Assembly (NCBI GenBank): GCA_949358305.1
Contig: OX442321.1
Span: 10,195,605-10,255,604 of the forward strand
DNA: 60,000 bases
Reading direction: 5' to 3'
Source of the DNA: Strigamia acuminata
Lineage: Eukaryota > Arthropoda > Chilopoda > Geophilomorpha > Linotaeniidae
In this document: positions 16,183 to 31,394 of the stretch, in pieces
Layout: every line of letters starts with the position of its first letter
Numbering within the stretch: position 1 is the first letter of the stretch
Translations under genes and position numbers: made by a program
Notes under the pieces: generated by a model
Seen by the model: the letters and a program-made list of their open reading frames with translations, nothing else
Databases searched by the model: none
What the model was told of the DNA's origin: nothing

Positions 16183-17619
16183 TTACGCCTTATAGAAAAC
16201 GATCCATAGCAATCCTACAACGAGAACAATCACTCCTAATGTGATGAAAAGAAACAAATAAATGTCTGAAAATGGTTGATGAGGCTTCAAATAGTAACTG
16301 GATAACGTGTTCTGCAAAAAAATATCGATTTTCAATTTAATTAATTAAGTAATTTCTTTTCTTTCAATTTAATTTAGATACAGTATAAGTTATATATATC
16401 TTGAGTAGATGTAAACAACTCTGGGTCACTGCCTTTCAGTTGGAAATTCAAGCTTATTCCTGTCTATTTATACATGACACAATGAATTTCCTGTGAATTA
16501 ACAGGATAAATGCAACGTGCAATTTTCTATCCAATGACTAAGCTACATTCCCCCTTTCATTTAACAACACAGTCATGTCTAGTTTAATTATAAAAATCGG
16601 ATCTATATATACTGTATATTTATATATATATATATATAAATATACATCGAAACATGAGGCAACTCTAGTGATGATAAACAAGTTGAACTGCTTTCGAGTC
16701 TTATCAGTTGAGATTGAAAGGAATCAATCTGAATAAACGCAACGTGCTTATATAAGTTAAAAAGATAAAATCCCAAAAAAAACCTTATCTTATCAACGAG
16801 TGTCAACTCGCATCAAAACTGATGGATTTGGAATTTTCCATTTCCCATTTCAAACAAAACCTTATTTGATTTCAAAATAATTACCCATCCTCCTTGATGC
16901 GCGATCCACATGGCCAGATTCTTCTCCACAAAAAGTCCCAAACTCTCAATAAGACACAGCAAATAATTGACATGTCCCTGCTGCACGCAATCGGCCGCCA
17001 GTCCCCCAGTAACCGCGTACAAGGCCACGATTTTCGCCCATGTGATATCAGTCCGGAACAGCTCGGTAGCCACAGCCGTAAACATATTATGCAAAACCTC
17101 TTCCGAAGTGATCGTGAAACAAATCTGTCGGCACACACTCGAGTACAAGGTGGGATAAAGTCTTTCGAGTTCTTTCCCCACCGAATTCAATTGATTAAAA
17201 ACTTCACAAGTGCCATAAGCGACCGTCATGCCGATCACACTGCGCAAACGTTGAAGTCCTAGTTTCCGTTTAAAAATGCCAGATCTTCGCAACCGGGTGC
17301 GAATGTACTGACTGCACAGACTTTTCGCTTGATCCACTATATCCTGAGTGTGGCTAGCGTTCGATCGCCATCCGATGGTCGTCAAGGAGGCGGACAAACG
17401 CCGGCTCATCGCTTCGCTCACATGGCTGAGACGTCTTTTGGTCAGTTCGGCCGGTGTGGGGACCCCGAGCGTGGCCGTGGTCGACATGGGGCAGCCGAAC
17501 ACTGCCGGATAACTACCTCTGCGGGCTCCGCGGGTCAAAGTGCCTGTGAAGCGAGATAAATGCGTCGTCGGCGTCGAAGTGGCGTCCAGCATCATCGTGG
17601 TCTTGGAACATGTGCTCAT
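16183..17619 (-). CDS. BOK: BOK-like BCL-2 family protein
   Basis: This is a two-exon gene. Exon 1 (17619 down to 16885, or 16861 if the alternative donor is used) encodes a Ser/Thr-rich N-terminus of about 90 residues and then the BCL-2 fold. The BH3-like segment is LNSVGKELERL, BH1 is TWAKIVALYAVTGGLA, and BH2 is WIAHQGGW. Exon 2 (16311-16183) encodes NTLSSYYLKPHQPFSD, a strongly hydrophobic tail anchor (LFLFITLGVIVLVVGLLWIV) and a short basic end. BOK and its relatives act at ER and mitochondrial membranes in apoptosis. Order and spacing match BOK best, with ADCVQQ after BH1. In BH3 the usual Gly-Asp pair is Gly-Lys. The protein is about 288-296 aa, longer than vertebrate BOK because of the N-terminal extension. 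The exact donor is uncertain: TGG|GTAATT looks better than AAG|GTTTTG. Confidence 0.9.
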
Positions 17620-18418
17620 TGATCTCTAGAGCCCGCCGCTTTATTGTAGCACCTCATCGCGGCGTTAAGTGATAACAAATGAGTTGCAAATCCTTTTTAC
17701 TGCTTTGAGCCGAATAAAAGTGACGAGTGAATTAGAACGTTGACAGAGTGACTTGTGACAGCGGTGTTATTGCCAGATGTGGAGAAAGAGAACAGTTTTA
17801 TGCCTGACTCAACAGGTGTGCGAGTTCAACGTTGGGAGAATCCATTGAGGTCTCCAGGGTTGAAACCACAGCGGGGCGTTGGGGTTGAGTTGGAGGAAGA
17901 ACGACGTCCACAACTAATTGAGGGTTCTTAAACGTTATCCACGAGGGGTGCTTTAATAAAGTTTTAATTTGAACTGCGACGGAGATTGTTCGGACGAAAT
18001 TCGGAGTAAAAATTACTTTACTTTCGTTTTTTTTTTTTAAATTAAAAATTGGATTTTACATAAGTAATTTCAAATTAATTAAAGTAATTACAATTTTTTA
18101 TTTTTTATTTTATTTTTTTAGAATTGTTTTTACTGCTAATTATTTTTAAATTTTTTAAAATTTTAAATCTTCGCTCTTTTTTTGTGTCTTTTGTTGTCTC
18201 ATGTTCCGTCTACTACAGGCACATTGTGACGTTACATTCTGTCCCAACCGTAACCACCGTTGTAAGCTGTGATGACGGACCTTATACCCTCGTCGACCTT
18301 GGTTTCGCGCGCTAACATTTCGCACAAGTTGAACTGACAGCTTCCGGAAAATAGAAGAAGCACGAAGAAGTATCGAAGTTTACCGATTTTGTATCTTTAT
18401 CGTTATATAACTTCTTAA
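17620..18418. other. Intergenic region upstream of divergent BOK and the UBM protein gene
   Basis: This gap separates BOK (-) from the gene starting at 18419 (+). The BOK side is moderately GC-rich, while 18020-18170 is AT-rich. No coding exon, repeat or structured RNA was recognised. Promoters for both genes are expected here. Confidence 0.5.
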
Positions 18419-19265
18419 ATGGATTGTGTAGATGCCACGAAAGCAATCGATATGTCATTGGGTTTGAAATAATGAAATGTTTGCAATTATTCGAAATACG
18501 TGAGTGAGTTTATTTGATTTTTAGATGAAATAATTCAGTACAACGATCCACACATCGCGTACGATGCGCACGCGGAATATTTTTTATGCAATCAGAACCA
18601 ACAAGTGAGGATAAACAAAATAAAAATAAATAAATATGAACTCAGAATTACCCTATATTGTAATACTGAGATATTAATTTAATTCTTTCTTCAGCAAAGT
18701 CAAGAGTACGGCGAATCAGAACCGTCCAAATGTAAAAAGCGAAGGAGATTCTACACAAACGTACGTCAAAAGAATTCAAGATTTTCTGAGGTGACTAATC
18801 GAAGGTTTACGAATCAAGTAATATCTTAAGTTTAGTTTTAGATTTACAATATGTTAAAATAAGAATAACTATTAAATTAATTGTAGGAGAGCGATGCGCA
18901 GGATTTAGAAGAAGGCGAATACAGTCAGCCAATGCCTTATGAACAAAATGCTCAAGTTCTTCCAGTGAAAAGCAGACTGGGTCGTCCCAGATACAACTTT
19001 CACTACCAAAAAAATCATCAGCGAAGCAATTCGAATCATGGCCAAGGCCGCAATCGCAATCGATATTAGTAAGCTTTTTAAACAGTCAGTTTGATGTATT
19101 TGATTTATTCGTATATTTTACAGTCAAAGAAACTACCAGGAACAGGAAGGGCTGACCGTCCAGATCTCCAACCGCGGTCAAGCAAACCAAAAAAGGGAAA
19201 TAAAAGAGGTGAAAAGAGAAATAAAAGAGGTGTTGTCTTTGCGAATTACAGCACATTCGGATTGA
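18419..19265 (+). CDS. Small basic protein with a UAP56-binding-type motif, possible mRNA-export adaptor
   Basis: Five exons (18419-18461, 18525-18604, 18695-18760, 18887-19068, 19124-19265) give 170 aa in phase. The N-terminus, KAIDMSLDEIIQYN, resembles the UAP56-binding motif (DMSLDDIIK type) of ALY/REF, UIF/FYTTD1 and related TREX adaptors. The middle has CKKRRR and an acidic SDAQDLEEGEY segment. It is followed by an Arg/Asn/Gln-rich stretch (GRPRYNFHYQKNHQRSNSN) that could bind RNA. Near the C-terminus, EGLTVQISNRGQ recalls the second short motif in such adaptors, and a repeated REIKEVK segment follows. No RRM is visible. The function is inferred from short motifs only; the exons themselves are well supported. 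Confidence 0.7.
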
Positions 19266-19647
19266 AGTGGACAGAAGACTTTGTTTCCAAGTTTCATACA
19301 TTTAGCTTTGTTTTTTCAAGTTTTATACATTTTACTTTGCTTTTCAAGTTTCACATATTTTGCTAATTCATTACATATTGTTTCACTAAGTCTGTGACAA
19401 ATAAACAAGTTGAGATATTAAGGACCAAGTTCGTGACAAATGTTTTATTTTACTGTCAGTTTATTAAATAAAAACGATTATTGTTTATTACTTTGAATAT
19501 TTTTATTCCAAGTACGAGTTAGGCGCAAAAGAGGGCGCTTGGTGTCGAAATAATTCGAGTTTGCCGCGGTTTGCCGGGAACGGGTCATGAATTTGCGTTT
19601 TTGACTGATAAGCCACAAGTAGAAGCGCTCTAAGCTAAGAGGACAAG

Positions 19648-22665
<3,018 letters not shown>

Positions 22666-23135
22666 AGGAAATCGTTTTTATAGATTGTTTTATTATTGTG
22701 CCGTGACATTGTGAGTGCAAGGATTGATCAATCTAGTCAGTTTTACAACTATGTTTTCTTGGTTTATCCAGTTTGCGGCATCGTAAACAAAATGATTTAA
22801 ATACTCAGTTTCTTATATGTATTTGAGTGTGGAATTGCGACGCTTATGCCACATAAAATCAAAATCAAAATCAATTTTATTTACAATTTTTCTCGCGTTT
22901 TAACTTTTAATGCTATGTGATAAAAGCTGTTATTAAGCCCATCACTAATTAAGCACTAAACTGTTGTTTTTAAGAAAATATTTTTGCATAAAACATATTG
23001 ATCGTAGATAATTTTATTTGCAAAATTTTATTTTCCATGATTACATTTTAGTTATGATATTTCTCAAGAACCATATAATGATTCGCTTGTATCGTCATAT
23101 TTCATAAAGATTATGAAAGGCACTGTTTTATTATG
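22666..23135. other. Convergent 3' regions of ATG16L1 and golgin-45
   Basis: AT-rich untranslated and intergenic sequence. A CAAAATCAAAATCAA-type short repeat occurs near 22858. No gene is visible. Confidence 0.5.
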
Positions 23136-24340
23136 TTATATTAACTTAATTTCACCGCTGCATTGAGAGCAACAGTTCACGGTTAAACATTCGTATCGAG
23201 CATTGGGATGAAACCTCTGCGCGATGCCTTTAATCGATGAATTATACTCGATCGAATGGAAGCACATTCGTGATTCTGAAATCATCTTTGAGACCAAAAT
23301 TTGATTTTAAAAATTATTTACAAATTTGGGATTTTAAAAAAAAATACCTTCTTGGCTTTCTCTTGAGCGGGAGAAAAATTGATTTTGCCTTTATCATCGC
23401 AAAACGTTTTATCCGAATTACCAAATATTAAATGCAACGTTGAAGAAATTTGTTCTATCTCTGCTGATAAAGACACGATTGAAGTTGGTTGATGACATTG
23501 TTCATCAATTAGGGGTTCCACATTCTTCTGTACAGCTTTTAAATGTCTTTTTTAATTTTTAAAAAAAATTTAAATGAATAAAAAATTTAGAATTTTTCCA
23601 AAATAAAATTCTACCCATAAGAATTTTGTAGTTGCTGACAAATATTCATTTGATCATCGAACAAACTTTGTAAAGTTTCCACAACTTCGTTATATCGGTG
23701 AGATAAAACTGCTTTCAATTTTGCTAATTCATCTACGACCAAACTATCGAGAGGAGAAACATTGAATATGTTTTACTTCCACCATTTCGCCATTTTGCCA
23801 CATCACCTGCTCGCTAGAAATTTGCTCCTCCAAACATCGCACTGAATTGAAAGTTTTTCCATTTCTTCGTGATCGTTCAATAACCTCTGAACATAATGAT
23901 GAATATCTTGAGCAAGTTTGACTTTATCTTCGGTAAGAAAATGCACCCGAGCTTCTAAATCTTCACCCACAGAAGCAACTAGCAATCTTTTCAAATCGGT
24001 ATTCACCTACATAAGGTATAAAAATATGTAGTTACAGTTAAATATCATAATCACGTTATACTTTTGCTTGTATATTCAATTCTTTTTCTAATTCTTCCTT
24101 CTCTTTTCTTAAGTTCTCTAATTCTTTTCTGCATTCATCATTTGGCAGATTTTTCTGCACCGGTGCCACTCTGGCAATTTTAAGGGCTCCCGTTATTTCG
24201 TCACCTTTTATCGACTCTTTTCTATTCTTCGTTTGTTTCGATTGTTTTGGTTTTGGCACAATAGGCGTAATGGCTGCTTTGTACGGCTCGTACGGTATGA
24301 ATTTAGGTTGTTTTGTTATTTGCTGAATTGGAAGAGACAT
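23136..24340 (-). CDS. BLZF1: Golgin-45 (BLZF1)
   Basis: Golgin-45 is a coiled-coil Golgi matrix protein that binds GRASP55 and Rab2 and supports cisternal structure. The start is ATG at 24340, just after acceptor CTTTTTCTAG on the minus strand, so an upstream leader exon is likely. The first coding exon ends at the donor near 24058. The second (24006-23803 region) carries LKRLLVASVGEDLEARV and the diagnostic KLSIQCDVWRSKFLAS. The third encodes SLVVDELAKLKAVLSHRYNEV. The fourth (to about 23348) begins HLKAVQKNVEP and encodes the segment ending SPAQEKAKK. The last exon holds the conserved tail RFHPNARYECLTVNCCSQC and ends at the stop 23136-23138. The cysteine-rich tail matches the family's GRASP-interacting C-terminus. 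The protein is shorter than the human one. Confidence 0.88.
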
Positions 24341-24803
24341 ATCTAGAAAAAGCAAACAAAGTTATGAATCACAACACAGATGTCAACACTTCCTTCCATT
24401 ACAGACGTACCGAACTAAATCCTCAACTTGTGGACGTCAACATCTTTAATAAATTACCTTCAGTTGAAATGCCCTTGCCACAATCATAGATTCAGATATT
24501 AAAATAAAAGACGGAAAAATTCACCGTAAAAATCCCATGAACCCTCGTATCCGACCATCGTGACGTCATAAAAGATCACCCGCACACATGTTTGTACATG
24601 GAAATTTAACGTTATTTTTTGCTTTGGAATCGTATAATTAAATTAAACATACTTGAAATCCTTGAAACAAACAATATACTAGAAAACTCGTAACGTGATG
24701 ATATTGCTTTTTTTTTATTTTTATATTTCCATGGCAACTAGATATGGTAACAAAAGGTAAACCTTTCTAAATTTCCCCTCGCAAGGAATTGTATTTTGGT
24801 ATC

Positions 24804-26487
24804 ATGGTAAGTTTTATTCATTACAAATACAATCAACTGATGTAAATAATCAATTTAAAAAATTCTTTCAGGCAACTAGGGAGGACAGATACGCTTTTAT
24901 TGCTGAATGGTATGACTCTACCGCAACTATTACCAGAAAATTTCAACTTTTTTATTATCCGGCCGATGGTTCGATTGAAATGGTGAAAGAAAAAAATTAA
25001 TTCCTAGCCAAACAACCGTAATTAATAAGCGAGAATTTTATTAGTATGACGCTAAGGCTCGTCGTCCTTTTTTAAAACGAATGCCGTACGACAAAATTGC
25101 TCTGAGAGATTTTTACATTGGAAACACGATGATGATTCTGAGCAGAAGAATGGATATTATTGATTATGGAGACGATTTAACAAGATCACGGCTCGAAAGG
25201 AGTAGCGAAAAGTACCTCCATTTTTTTTCTCTACTTCTCGTTCCTTTTTTTATGTTAAATGATATTAACAATAGGACACTCGCAATCATTATAAACGAAG
25301 GTTTGAAATACATGGGAAGAATATTGGACGACATATATAACGTTTTGCGGCTACAAATTAGCCAAGCTATCATGACTGAGCTAACCAAAGATCAGGCCAA
25401 CGAGTTTTATTCCAACCAATCGACTAGTGTGAAAGGCTTGTAAGAATATTAACGAACGTTTACGTTGTAAATGATCTAGATTATTGGATACAAAATTTGC
25501 TTCAGACTTCATTTAGAGAAATTAACGTGTGGCAGAGTGGTATTGCTGGAATTACTTGGTGAAAATGGTGTTCGTAAATGGCGCGACTACCTGGGTCTGC
25601 CAACATCCGAAGACAAGGCGGATTGCCAAGCCGTACCCACGACGATCGGTTCCGGTAATATTTCTAAATTTGTGTATAAGTTCCAAGTTTAAAAATATTT
25701 CTTTTTATTATATAAAGATAAGTTGGCTGCAGTTTGCTACGGGTCGGAAAGTGTTAGCGTCGCTATCAAAGTAAAACGAGACGAGTATTTATAGTTATCT
25801 TTCGCGAATTACTTCAATTTAATCTTATAGGACAGGAGGATTTTCACCGATTTTACGCTAAAAAACACGGCTACTTTTCAAAGTTGTACGTGTTGCGTGA
25901 TTAAACCACACGCCATTCAATCAGGTCTTGCTGGAGGAGTTTTATCTGCAATACTGGATGCTGGCTTTTATGTTTCAGCATTGAAATTAGTAAGAGAAGA
26001 ATACGAATGATAATTCGAGTTTTATTTTAACGTCCATTTTTTTTTATAGTTTCACATGGAAGTTACTAATGCCGAAGAGTTTTATGAAGTTTACAAAGGA
26101 GTGGTGTCTGAATATAAGGATATGGTTCATCAGTTGGTATCCGGACCGTGCATAGCTATGGAAATAATAAGCAATTTTGAAAATACCCCGAAAGCTTTCC
26201 GCGAGGTGGTGGGCCCGATCGATCCAGTAGGTGATGTCTCGGGTCCAATTGAATATTTTTAATTGTAATATTCAAATTTTATTAGGATATTGCGCGTCAA
26301 TTGCGTCCTACGACTGTTAGAGCACGTTTTGGAAAGGATCGTGTGCACAATGCAGTGCATTGTACAGATTTACCTGATGATGCTTTACTCGAAGTATTTT
26401 TTTATTTTAAAATTTGGTTATTTTATTTTTATTTAATTTATTTTGATTTTGCAGGTGGAGTATTTTTTCAAAATTTTGGCACCTTGA
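24804..26487 (+). CDS. NME7: NME7, dual nucleoside-diphosphate-kinase-domain protein
   Basis: NME7 is a microtubule and ciliary protein with a DM10 domain and two NDPK domains. Eleven exons were chained in phase: 24804-24806 (only the ATG), 24872-24982, 25045-25211, 25275-25439, 25506-25654, 25718-25770, 25831-25989, 26050-26226, 26286-26393 and 26455-26487, plus any leader exon upstream. The product is 374 aa (human 376). DM10 is RYAFIAEWYD..IDYGDDLT. NDPK domain 2 has CVIKPHAI and the active-site His in HNAVHCTDLPDDALLEVEYFFKI. NDPK domain 1 is degenerate: the KPD motif is IINEG and the His loop reads AAVCYGSES. Domain 2 therefore should be the only potentially phosphotransfer-competent one. 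Confidence 0.93.
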
Positions 26488-27241
26488 TTTTTTTTTTCCG
26501 TTTTTGTAACACACATAATAAATGTTTTTTATTATTATTATTATTCTGGTTAAAACAGACCAATTTATTTCACCATCAAATTGAATGCCAGACCCATTCT
26601 TTCTGTACAAATAGAAAAGTAACTACCGGAAACACAAATTTGAGAATATTGTCACTCTGTGCTATATTGAGATGTTTTCCCCGAAACTCATAAAATGATA
26701 AACTTCAATTCGAGTTTAATACGGACCGCACATGTTCACGTCATGATGCCACAATATGTACAGTTAAACGCTACAACAAATTATATAAAACAACGCGCAA
26801 TTGGCAACAGATTTAAAACTCAATCGATTACAGAAGGAAGTAACTGAAAACTACATCCCAATGATAATACAAACACGATATGTACACGCCGTTCCGCAAT
26901 CAAAGAAAACGCAGATATTTTTCCAGAATGAAACAAGCAGAATCGCATGGCTGTGTTGCTAAATAAACGTAATGTAATTTTTTTGACAAAAGAGAGAAGC
27001 AAACAAAAATGGTGAATTTTTGCCTCAGTCCGTCGCAGAGACTCACTTTGAGTTGGCATGACTATTTTTGTCCTCTCTCTGAATTACAATTATTAAAACC
27101 AGTGAGATTATTTTAAATTTACGCTTACGACTAGACCTTGCATCGAAGTAAGTCTGTGGTAATAGTAATCACGAAAAAGCTAAATTTGGGTTTAAATTAC
27201 GCGCTGTTCTGCATTTTGCTGGTCGGGTGATGAAGGCAATT
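26488..27241. other. Convergent 3' regions of NME7 and CAB39
   Basis: AT-rich sequence with ATT repeats near 26525-26545. No coding exon is visible. The stretch probably holds the 3' UTRs of both genes. Confidence 0.5.
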
Positions 27242-28644
27242 TTAATGTTCATCGTAAGGCTTCAGTTCCTTAATCTGCTTTATGAGATACGCTTTTTCGT
27301 CGTTGAATTGCTCGTCCTCTGATCTGTCCGTGTGAAATTTGGTTAAGAAATCCACCAATTTCTCTCGATTTCGAAGCAAAATGTCCAGTATGGGTTTCGG
27401 CTTATTAGGATTCGCTACAAACACCTAAATTGGTAAAATTGCAACATGAAACAAAATTAAAACACTCAATAAAAGCAATAAATTGAACCGATCGCACCTT
27501 AAAGACATGGAAGGCCTCAAACTGAATATTTCTACTCTTTTCTTTCAACATATTCATCATTAATTTTAAATTATCTGGATTGCTAATGTACCGCGTCATG
27601 ACAGTGAAATTGTGTCGGTCAAGGAGCAATTCGCCTAATAACTGCAATTATATCATAATAAATAATTGGTACAATTGTCTTTGTACGCAGCTATACATAC
27701 CTTTAAAGATTGCCGTCTGGTTACATAATTTTCAGAATTTAATAAACCCTGGTAATGTCCAAATACTTTATCGTAATTAGCCTCCAAAAACTCAGCACAA
27801 AGCACTTTGTGTTTGGTAAGTAGTTCCTGTATCACGAATTAATTAAATTAAAAATTAATTAATCCATTAAAACCTGAATCGATCAACCTTAAATGTTGAA
27901 AAGGCATCTGATGCAATATCAAATGTTGAAACTTCAACGTATTTGAAGAAATTATAAAAATCGTCAGAATAAAGCATTATTTTAGCAAGTGCTTCGTATC
28001 GTGCGCATTCCCTTAACATGGTTCCACAATTCAATGCTATTTCTTGGGTTTCATATCTAAAACAGACAAATTACATTAGCGATTATATATCTATCTATAT
28101 TTTAAACCTTTCATACCCTCTCATTAGCGTAAAAAGAATTTCGGGTTTCGTACAAATGTATTCCACAGTTGGTGATCTAATGCCGATTTGGCGACGTAAA
28201 ATATTGTTGAATATTTGCGCCACATCTTTTTTCCCCTACGAAATACCGTAACCGAATTAAATGACACGCCAAATTGACCAATTCGTTTTCAAAGCCTCAC
28301 TCACTTCAAATTCTATTTTTGTCAGGTTATGGATGAGTAACAACAGTAATGCTGAATTATACAATTCTTGCGCAAGCTGGGCTAACACGATATCCGTCTG
28401 AGGTTCTTGATCACTCGTTCCGTATAACATGTTCTTGATGAGCACCAAATTTTTCGATACATCTTCTTGAGCCTATCAATTTCAAAAATCAAATTATCGT
28501 CTCTAGAAAGCAATTTTTTAAATTTTACTTCACCTTTTCCGCTTTTTTATCCGTACGTTCTATTCTTTCCAATACACTAACAGCTTCTTTTAACGCCTTT
28601 ACCAAATCCGCTGGGCTTTTCTGAGATTTTCCAAAAAGGGGCAT
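27242..28644 (-). CDS. CAB39: CAB39/MO25 scaffold protein
   Basis: MO25 is an armadillo-like scaffold that activates LKB1-STRAD and MST/STK-type kinases. The start is ATG at 28644 ([21 protein letters not shown]), directly after a CTTTCAG acceptor, so a leader exon is likely. Seven coding exons on the minus strand give about 339 residues. They include [131 protein letters not shown] and the C-terminus [12 protein letters not shown]. Length and sequence are close to the family norm, and no disruption is seen. Confidence 0.95.
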
Positions 28645-29696
28645 TGTCTGTACTGAAAGCAAAAATCGTGTCAATCAAAATTACGCGCTGAAACGATGCG
28701 ATATTTACCCACAAATTGACAAATCTAAAGTTGGTTCAGGAAAACTGGCTTCAGTTGTTGTCAATCATGGAGCCAGTTTGAAATAATCTGTAAACAACAT
28801 TAGATATTTATCAGAGAACGAAACGGTGGTCGCTAACCGCGGTAATCAAGAATGCGAGTGCCCGTGTACAGATGGATAAAGAAGTAGACGTTAGTTGTAA
28901 GACTATTTAAATGGATCGCAGTGGCAACAACTAGAATTGGCTCGACGGCTTATATGCTAGTGTTGTGATTGATTCCAATAGTTGCTACTTGTTAATCGTA
29001 ACCTTATTCGTTATCCATCTCGGATGAAATGTATCGTAATATCTACCGTTACGACAGTAAAATCCAAAACTCTTCCCAATCCACAAACTACACCGTGACT
29101 ACACCCTACTCGGGACGAAGTTAACGTCACGTCACTGTTTTCTTATCGCGCATGACCGGAACATGACTAATTTTAGAGGGAGGTTCAAAATACCAATTTC
29201 TCTGAATATCCCACCCAATCTTCTTATCTACAGATTTCATAAATACTATTTGTAGTTCAGATAGCATAATTCATTACATAATAGTTTTTATTTTATTTTC
29301 AAAATATATACCTACTATAAAATTATTATTTGACTCTATTCAAAATTTCAAAATTTGTAAATTTGTTTTGGTTTCCATCCGGTTTGGTTTTCTTGTAATT
29401 TCCATATCAAAGAAGTTGCAGGCGGAAGAATTTTTAAAAGAATTTTTTGCGCAAGACCGAAACGTGACTAAATTTGAGATTTTTCACAATCTTCATTTCC
29501 ATTTAAAAAGCGACTGAGAAAAAAGAGTGAAATTATAATGTTTGTTGAAAATAAGTTTATTCAATTGCCAAATTATTATTATTTTTAACATATACAGACA
29601 AAAAAAATGTTATTTTAATCTATTATTTTTGTTTTCAAATACACATGTTTTTCAAAAAAAAAATATTAGACTTAGACACATATCAGTTTAAAAATT
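28645..29696. other. Intergenic region between CAB39 and the importin-alpha array
   Basis: No coding exon is recognised. The motif CATCCGGTTTGGTTTTC..ATTTCCATATCAAAG near 29375-29410 recurs at about 34375, 37855 and 43785, always beside importin copies. It therefore marks an edge of the duplicated unit. Confidence 0.5.
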
Positions 29697-31076
29697 TAAA
29701 ACCGTCGGTTTGAGCCGTCACATTTGGATCAAATTAAAACCCTTGTTCAGAAGACTGTGGAATCAGAGCAGTATATATCGTCATTCGCATACGATCAATC
29801 TTTTAAAAAAACTAAAAATAAAAATAATTTTAAAATTTCAAAAATTGCTTTTACCTTTTTTGAGAAATATTAATCAATGAAATCGTAAGATACCGTGATT
29901 TAAATTGTATGGGTCTTGTCATACTCATGATTGTATTTTCTCCAAACCTGTTAAAAACGATGTAATGTAAATTATTTCATCCACTACTTTAAAACTTTTA
30001 TTACTTAACTCCACATTTCTCGAATCTCGATTTCGATCATGCTGCATATTTGCCACCAACTGGTTTCTGCTCTGACTGTACATAAAGTAGCGCATGATAC
30101 AATGAAATCACCAATGTAACAATCAATAATAAAATATGAAATCAGTCTTGATTCAAAAATGATAAACAGTTAAGGTTTTATTGAGACAAAAAATACAAAA
30201 ATACAATTCCAAATCTAAGCGTTTCCAGCCTTCTTGCTAATATTCGTAATACCGTCCAAAACTACTTGAACCACTTCAACTTCTTTACACGTCAGGAGAC
30301 CACAGAAAGGCGGCATCACCCCTTCCTGTACTAAATACGCAACCTGGTTTTTGTTACAGTCATATGTTAGGTTGCTGATGGCCCAAGCAGCTTCCTTTTG
30401 CGTTTGGAAATCACCATGCAAATACTTCAAATACATTAAATGCACCGCGAATAATAATCATCACCACCTCACCCTTCCTAAATGATAAATTATTAAAAGA
30501 ATCAGATTTGCATCAATAACTGCCTGCACTTGTTGCTGATTTCCCGCAGAAATATTGACAAAAACCACACAGACTCCTAGAAAACAATAAAAGTCAATTT
30601 TTTTTATTTATTAAATTCAATTCAAGTGTTTATCTTATTGATCTTATCCTTCTGATGTGTGAGTAGGGCTGGAAAATGAGAAAGCGCGTTACAATTTAAA
30701 ACAACTTGGATCTGTTCGTCACTGCCAGTCACAAATATTTCCTACGGCCTGAAGTGCTGCTGTCTGATGAAATAAAACGTTTCAAATATTTTTTAAAAAG
30801 TTTAAACAATTTCGAATTTTTTTCAAAATTGCTGTCCATACCTTGACTTCTTTGTGATTTAGAAGTGGTACGAGGTACTGAACGACTCCGCAGTCTATGA
30901 CCATTTGAATCTGCTCATTACTTCCATCGGTCAAATATGATAAAGCCCAAACAGTGTCTACTAGAAGAATCTGACAATAAAAGAAATAAAAAAAAAAAAA
31001 AAAAATACATCGTTAATTTCATAAGGCGTTAATTTATTTATAATTTGAAACATAGTTACATTAACATCGGCTAAAT
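29697..31076 (-). pseudogene. Importin-alpha copy A: truncated, frameshifted pseudogene
   Basis: Only the C-terminal half of an importin-alpha3/4 gene remains: exons related to [11 protein letters not shown] (breaks off near 31076), the [12 protein letters not shown] exon (about 30845-30965), the [12 protein letters not shown] exon, the ESVWFL exon, and the [12 protein letters not shown] exon (ORF 30215-30445). A one-base deletion near 30556 (GTCAATATT where copy G has GTCCAATATT) and a one-base insertion near 30734 (CACAAATATT for CACAATATT) shift the frame. The last exon (29697-29770) no longer reads as the C-terminal tail. The 5' break adjoins AT-rich sequence and two tRNA-Ala-type loci. 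Confidence 0.85.
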
Positions 31077-31129
31077 AAATAAATAAATAAATAATAATTT
31101 TTTAAAAAAAAAGAAAAAAAAGATTTATT

Positions 31130-31202
31130 CGAGGTGTAGGGCATCAATCCCCGTACTTCTCGAATGCTCAGCGAGCGCTCTACCATCTGAGCTACACCAA
31201 GC
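31130..31202 (-). pseudogene. Decayed tRNA-Ala(AGC) copy
   Basis: On the minus strand this resembles the tRNA-Ala at 31293-31365: same D-arm, anticodon AGC and T-arm. It carries changes that break function: U33 becomes G in the loop TGAGCAT, the anticodon stem has a C/T mismatch, the T-stem has a lost pair, and the acceptor stem mispairs in its outer part. Confidence 0.75.
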
Positions 31203-31292
31203 TACATTTTATTACAGCCTATTAATCTAAAACATTCAAAAAGACTTTTTTTTTAAAGGCTTTTATTTTTTAATAAACAAAAATATACAAAT

Positions 31293-31365
31293 TGGAGATG
31301 CAGGGCATCGATCCCCGTACCTCTCGCATGCTAAGCGAGCGCTCTACCATCTGAGCTACATCCCC
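31293..31365 (-). tRNA. tRNA-Ala (anticodon AGC)
   Basis: This 73-nt minus-strand cloverleaf has acceptor stem GGGGATG/CATCTCC (one G-U pair), D-arm GCTC..GAGC, anticodon stem CTCGC/GCGAG around loop TTAGCAT with AGC at positions 34-36, T-stem CGGGG/CCCTG with TCGATG-type loop, and discriminator A. The A and B box regions (TAGCTCAGATGG; GGATCGATGCC) look intact for Pol III. No intron. Confidence 0.92.
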
Positions 31366-31394
31366 ATCACACCAAGCTACTTCTTATTACAACC

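Noticed and set aside
31130-31202. Second functional tRNA-Ala
   Set aside because: U33 is lost and the acceptor, anticodon and T stems have mismatches, so it is listed as a pseudogene.
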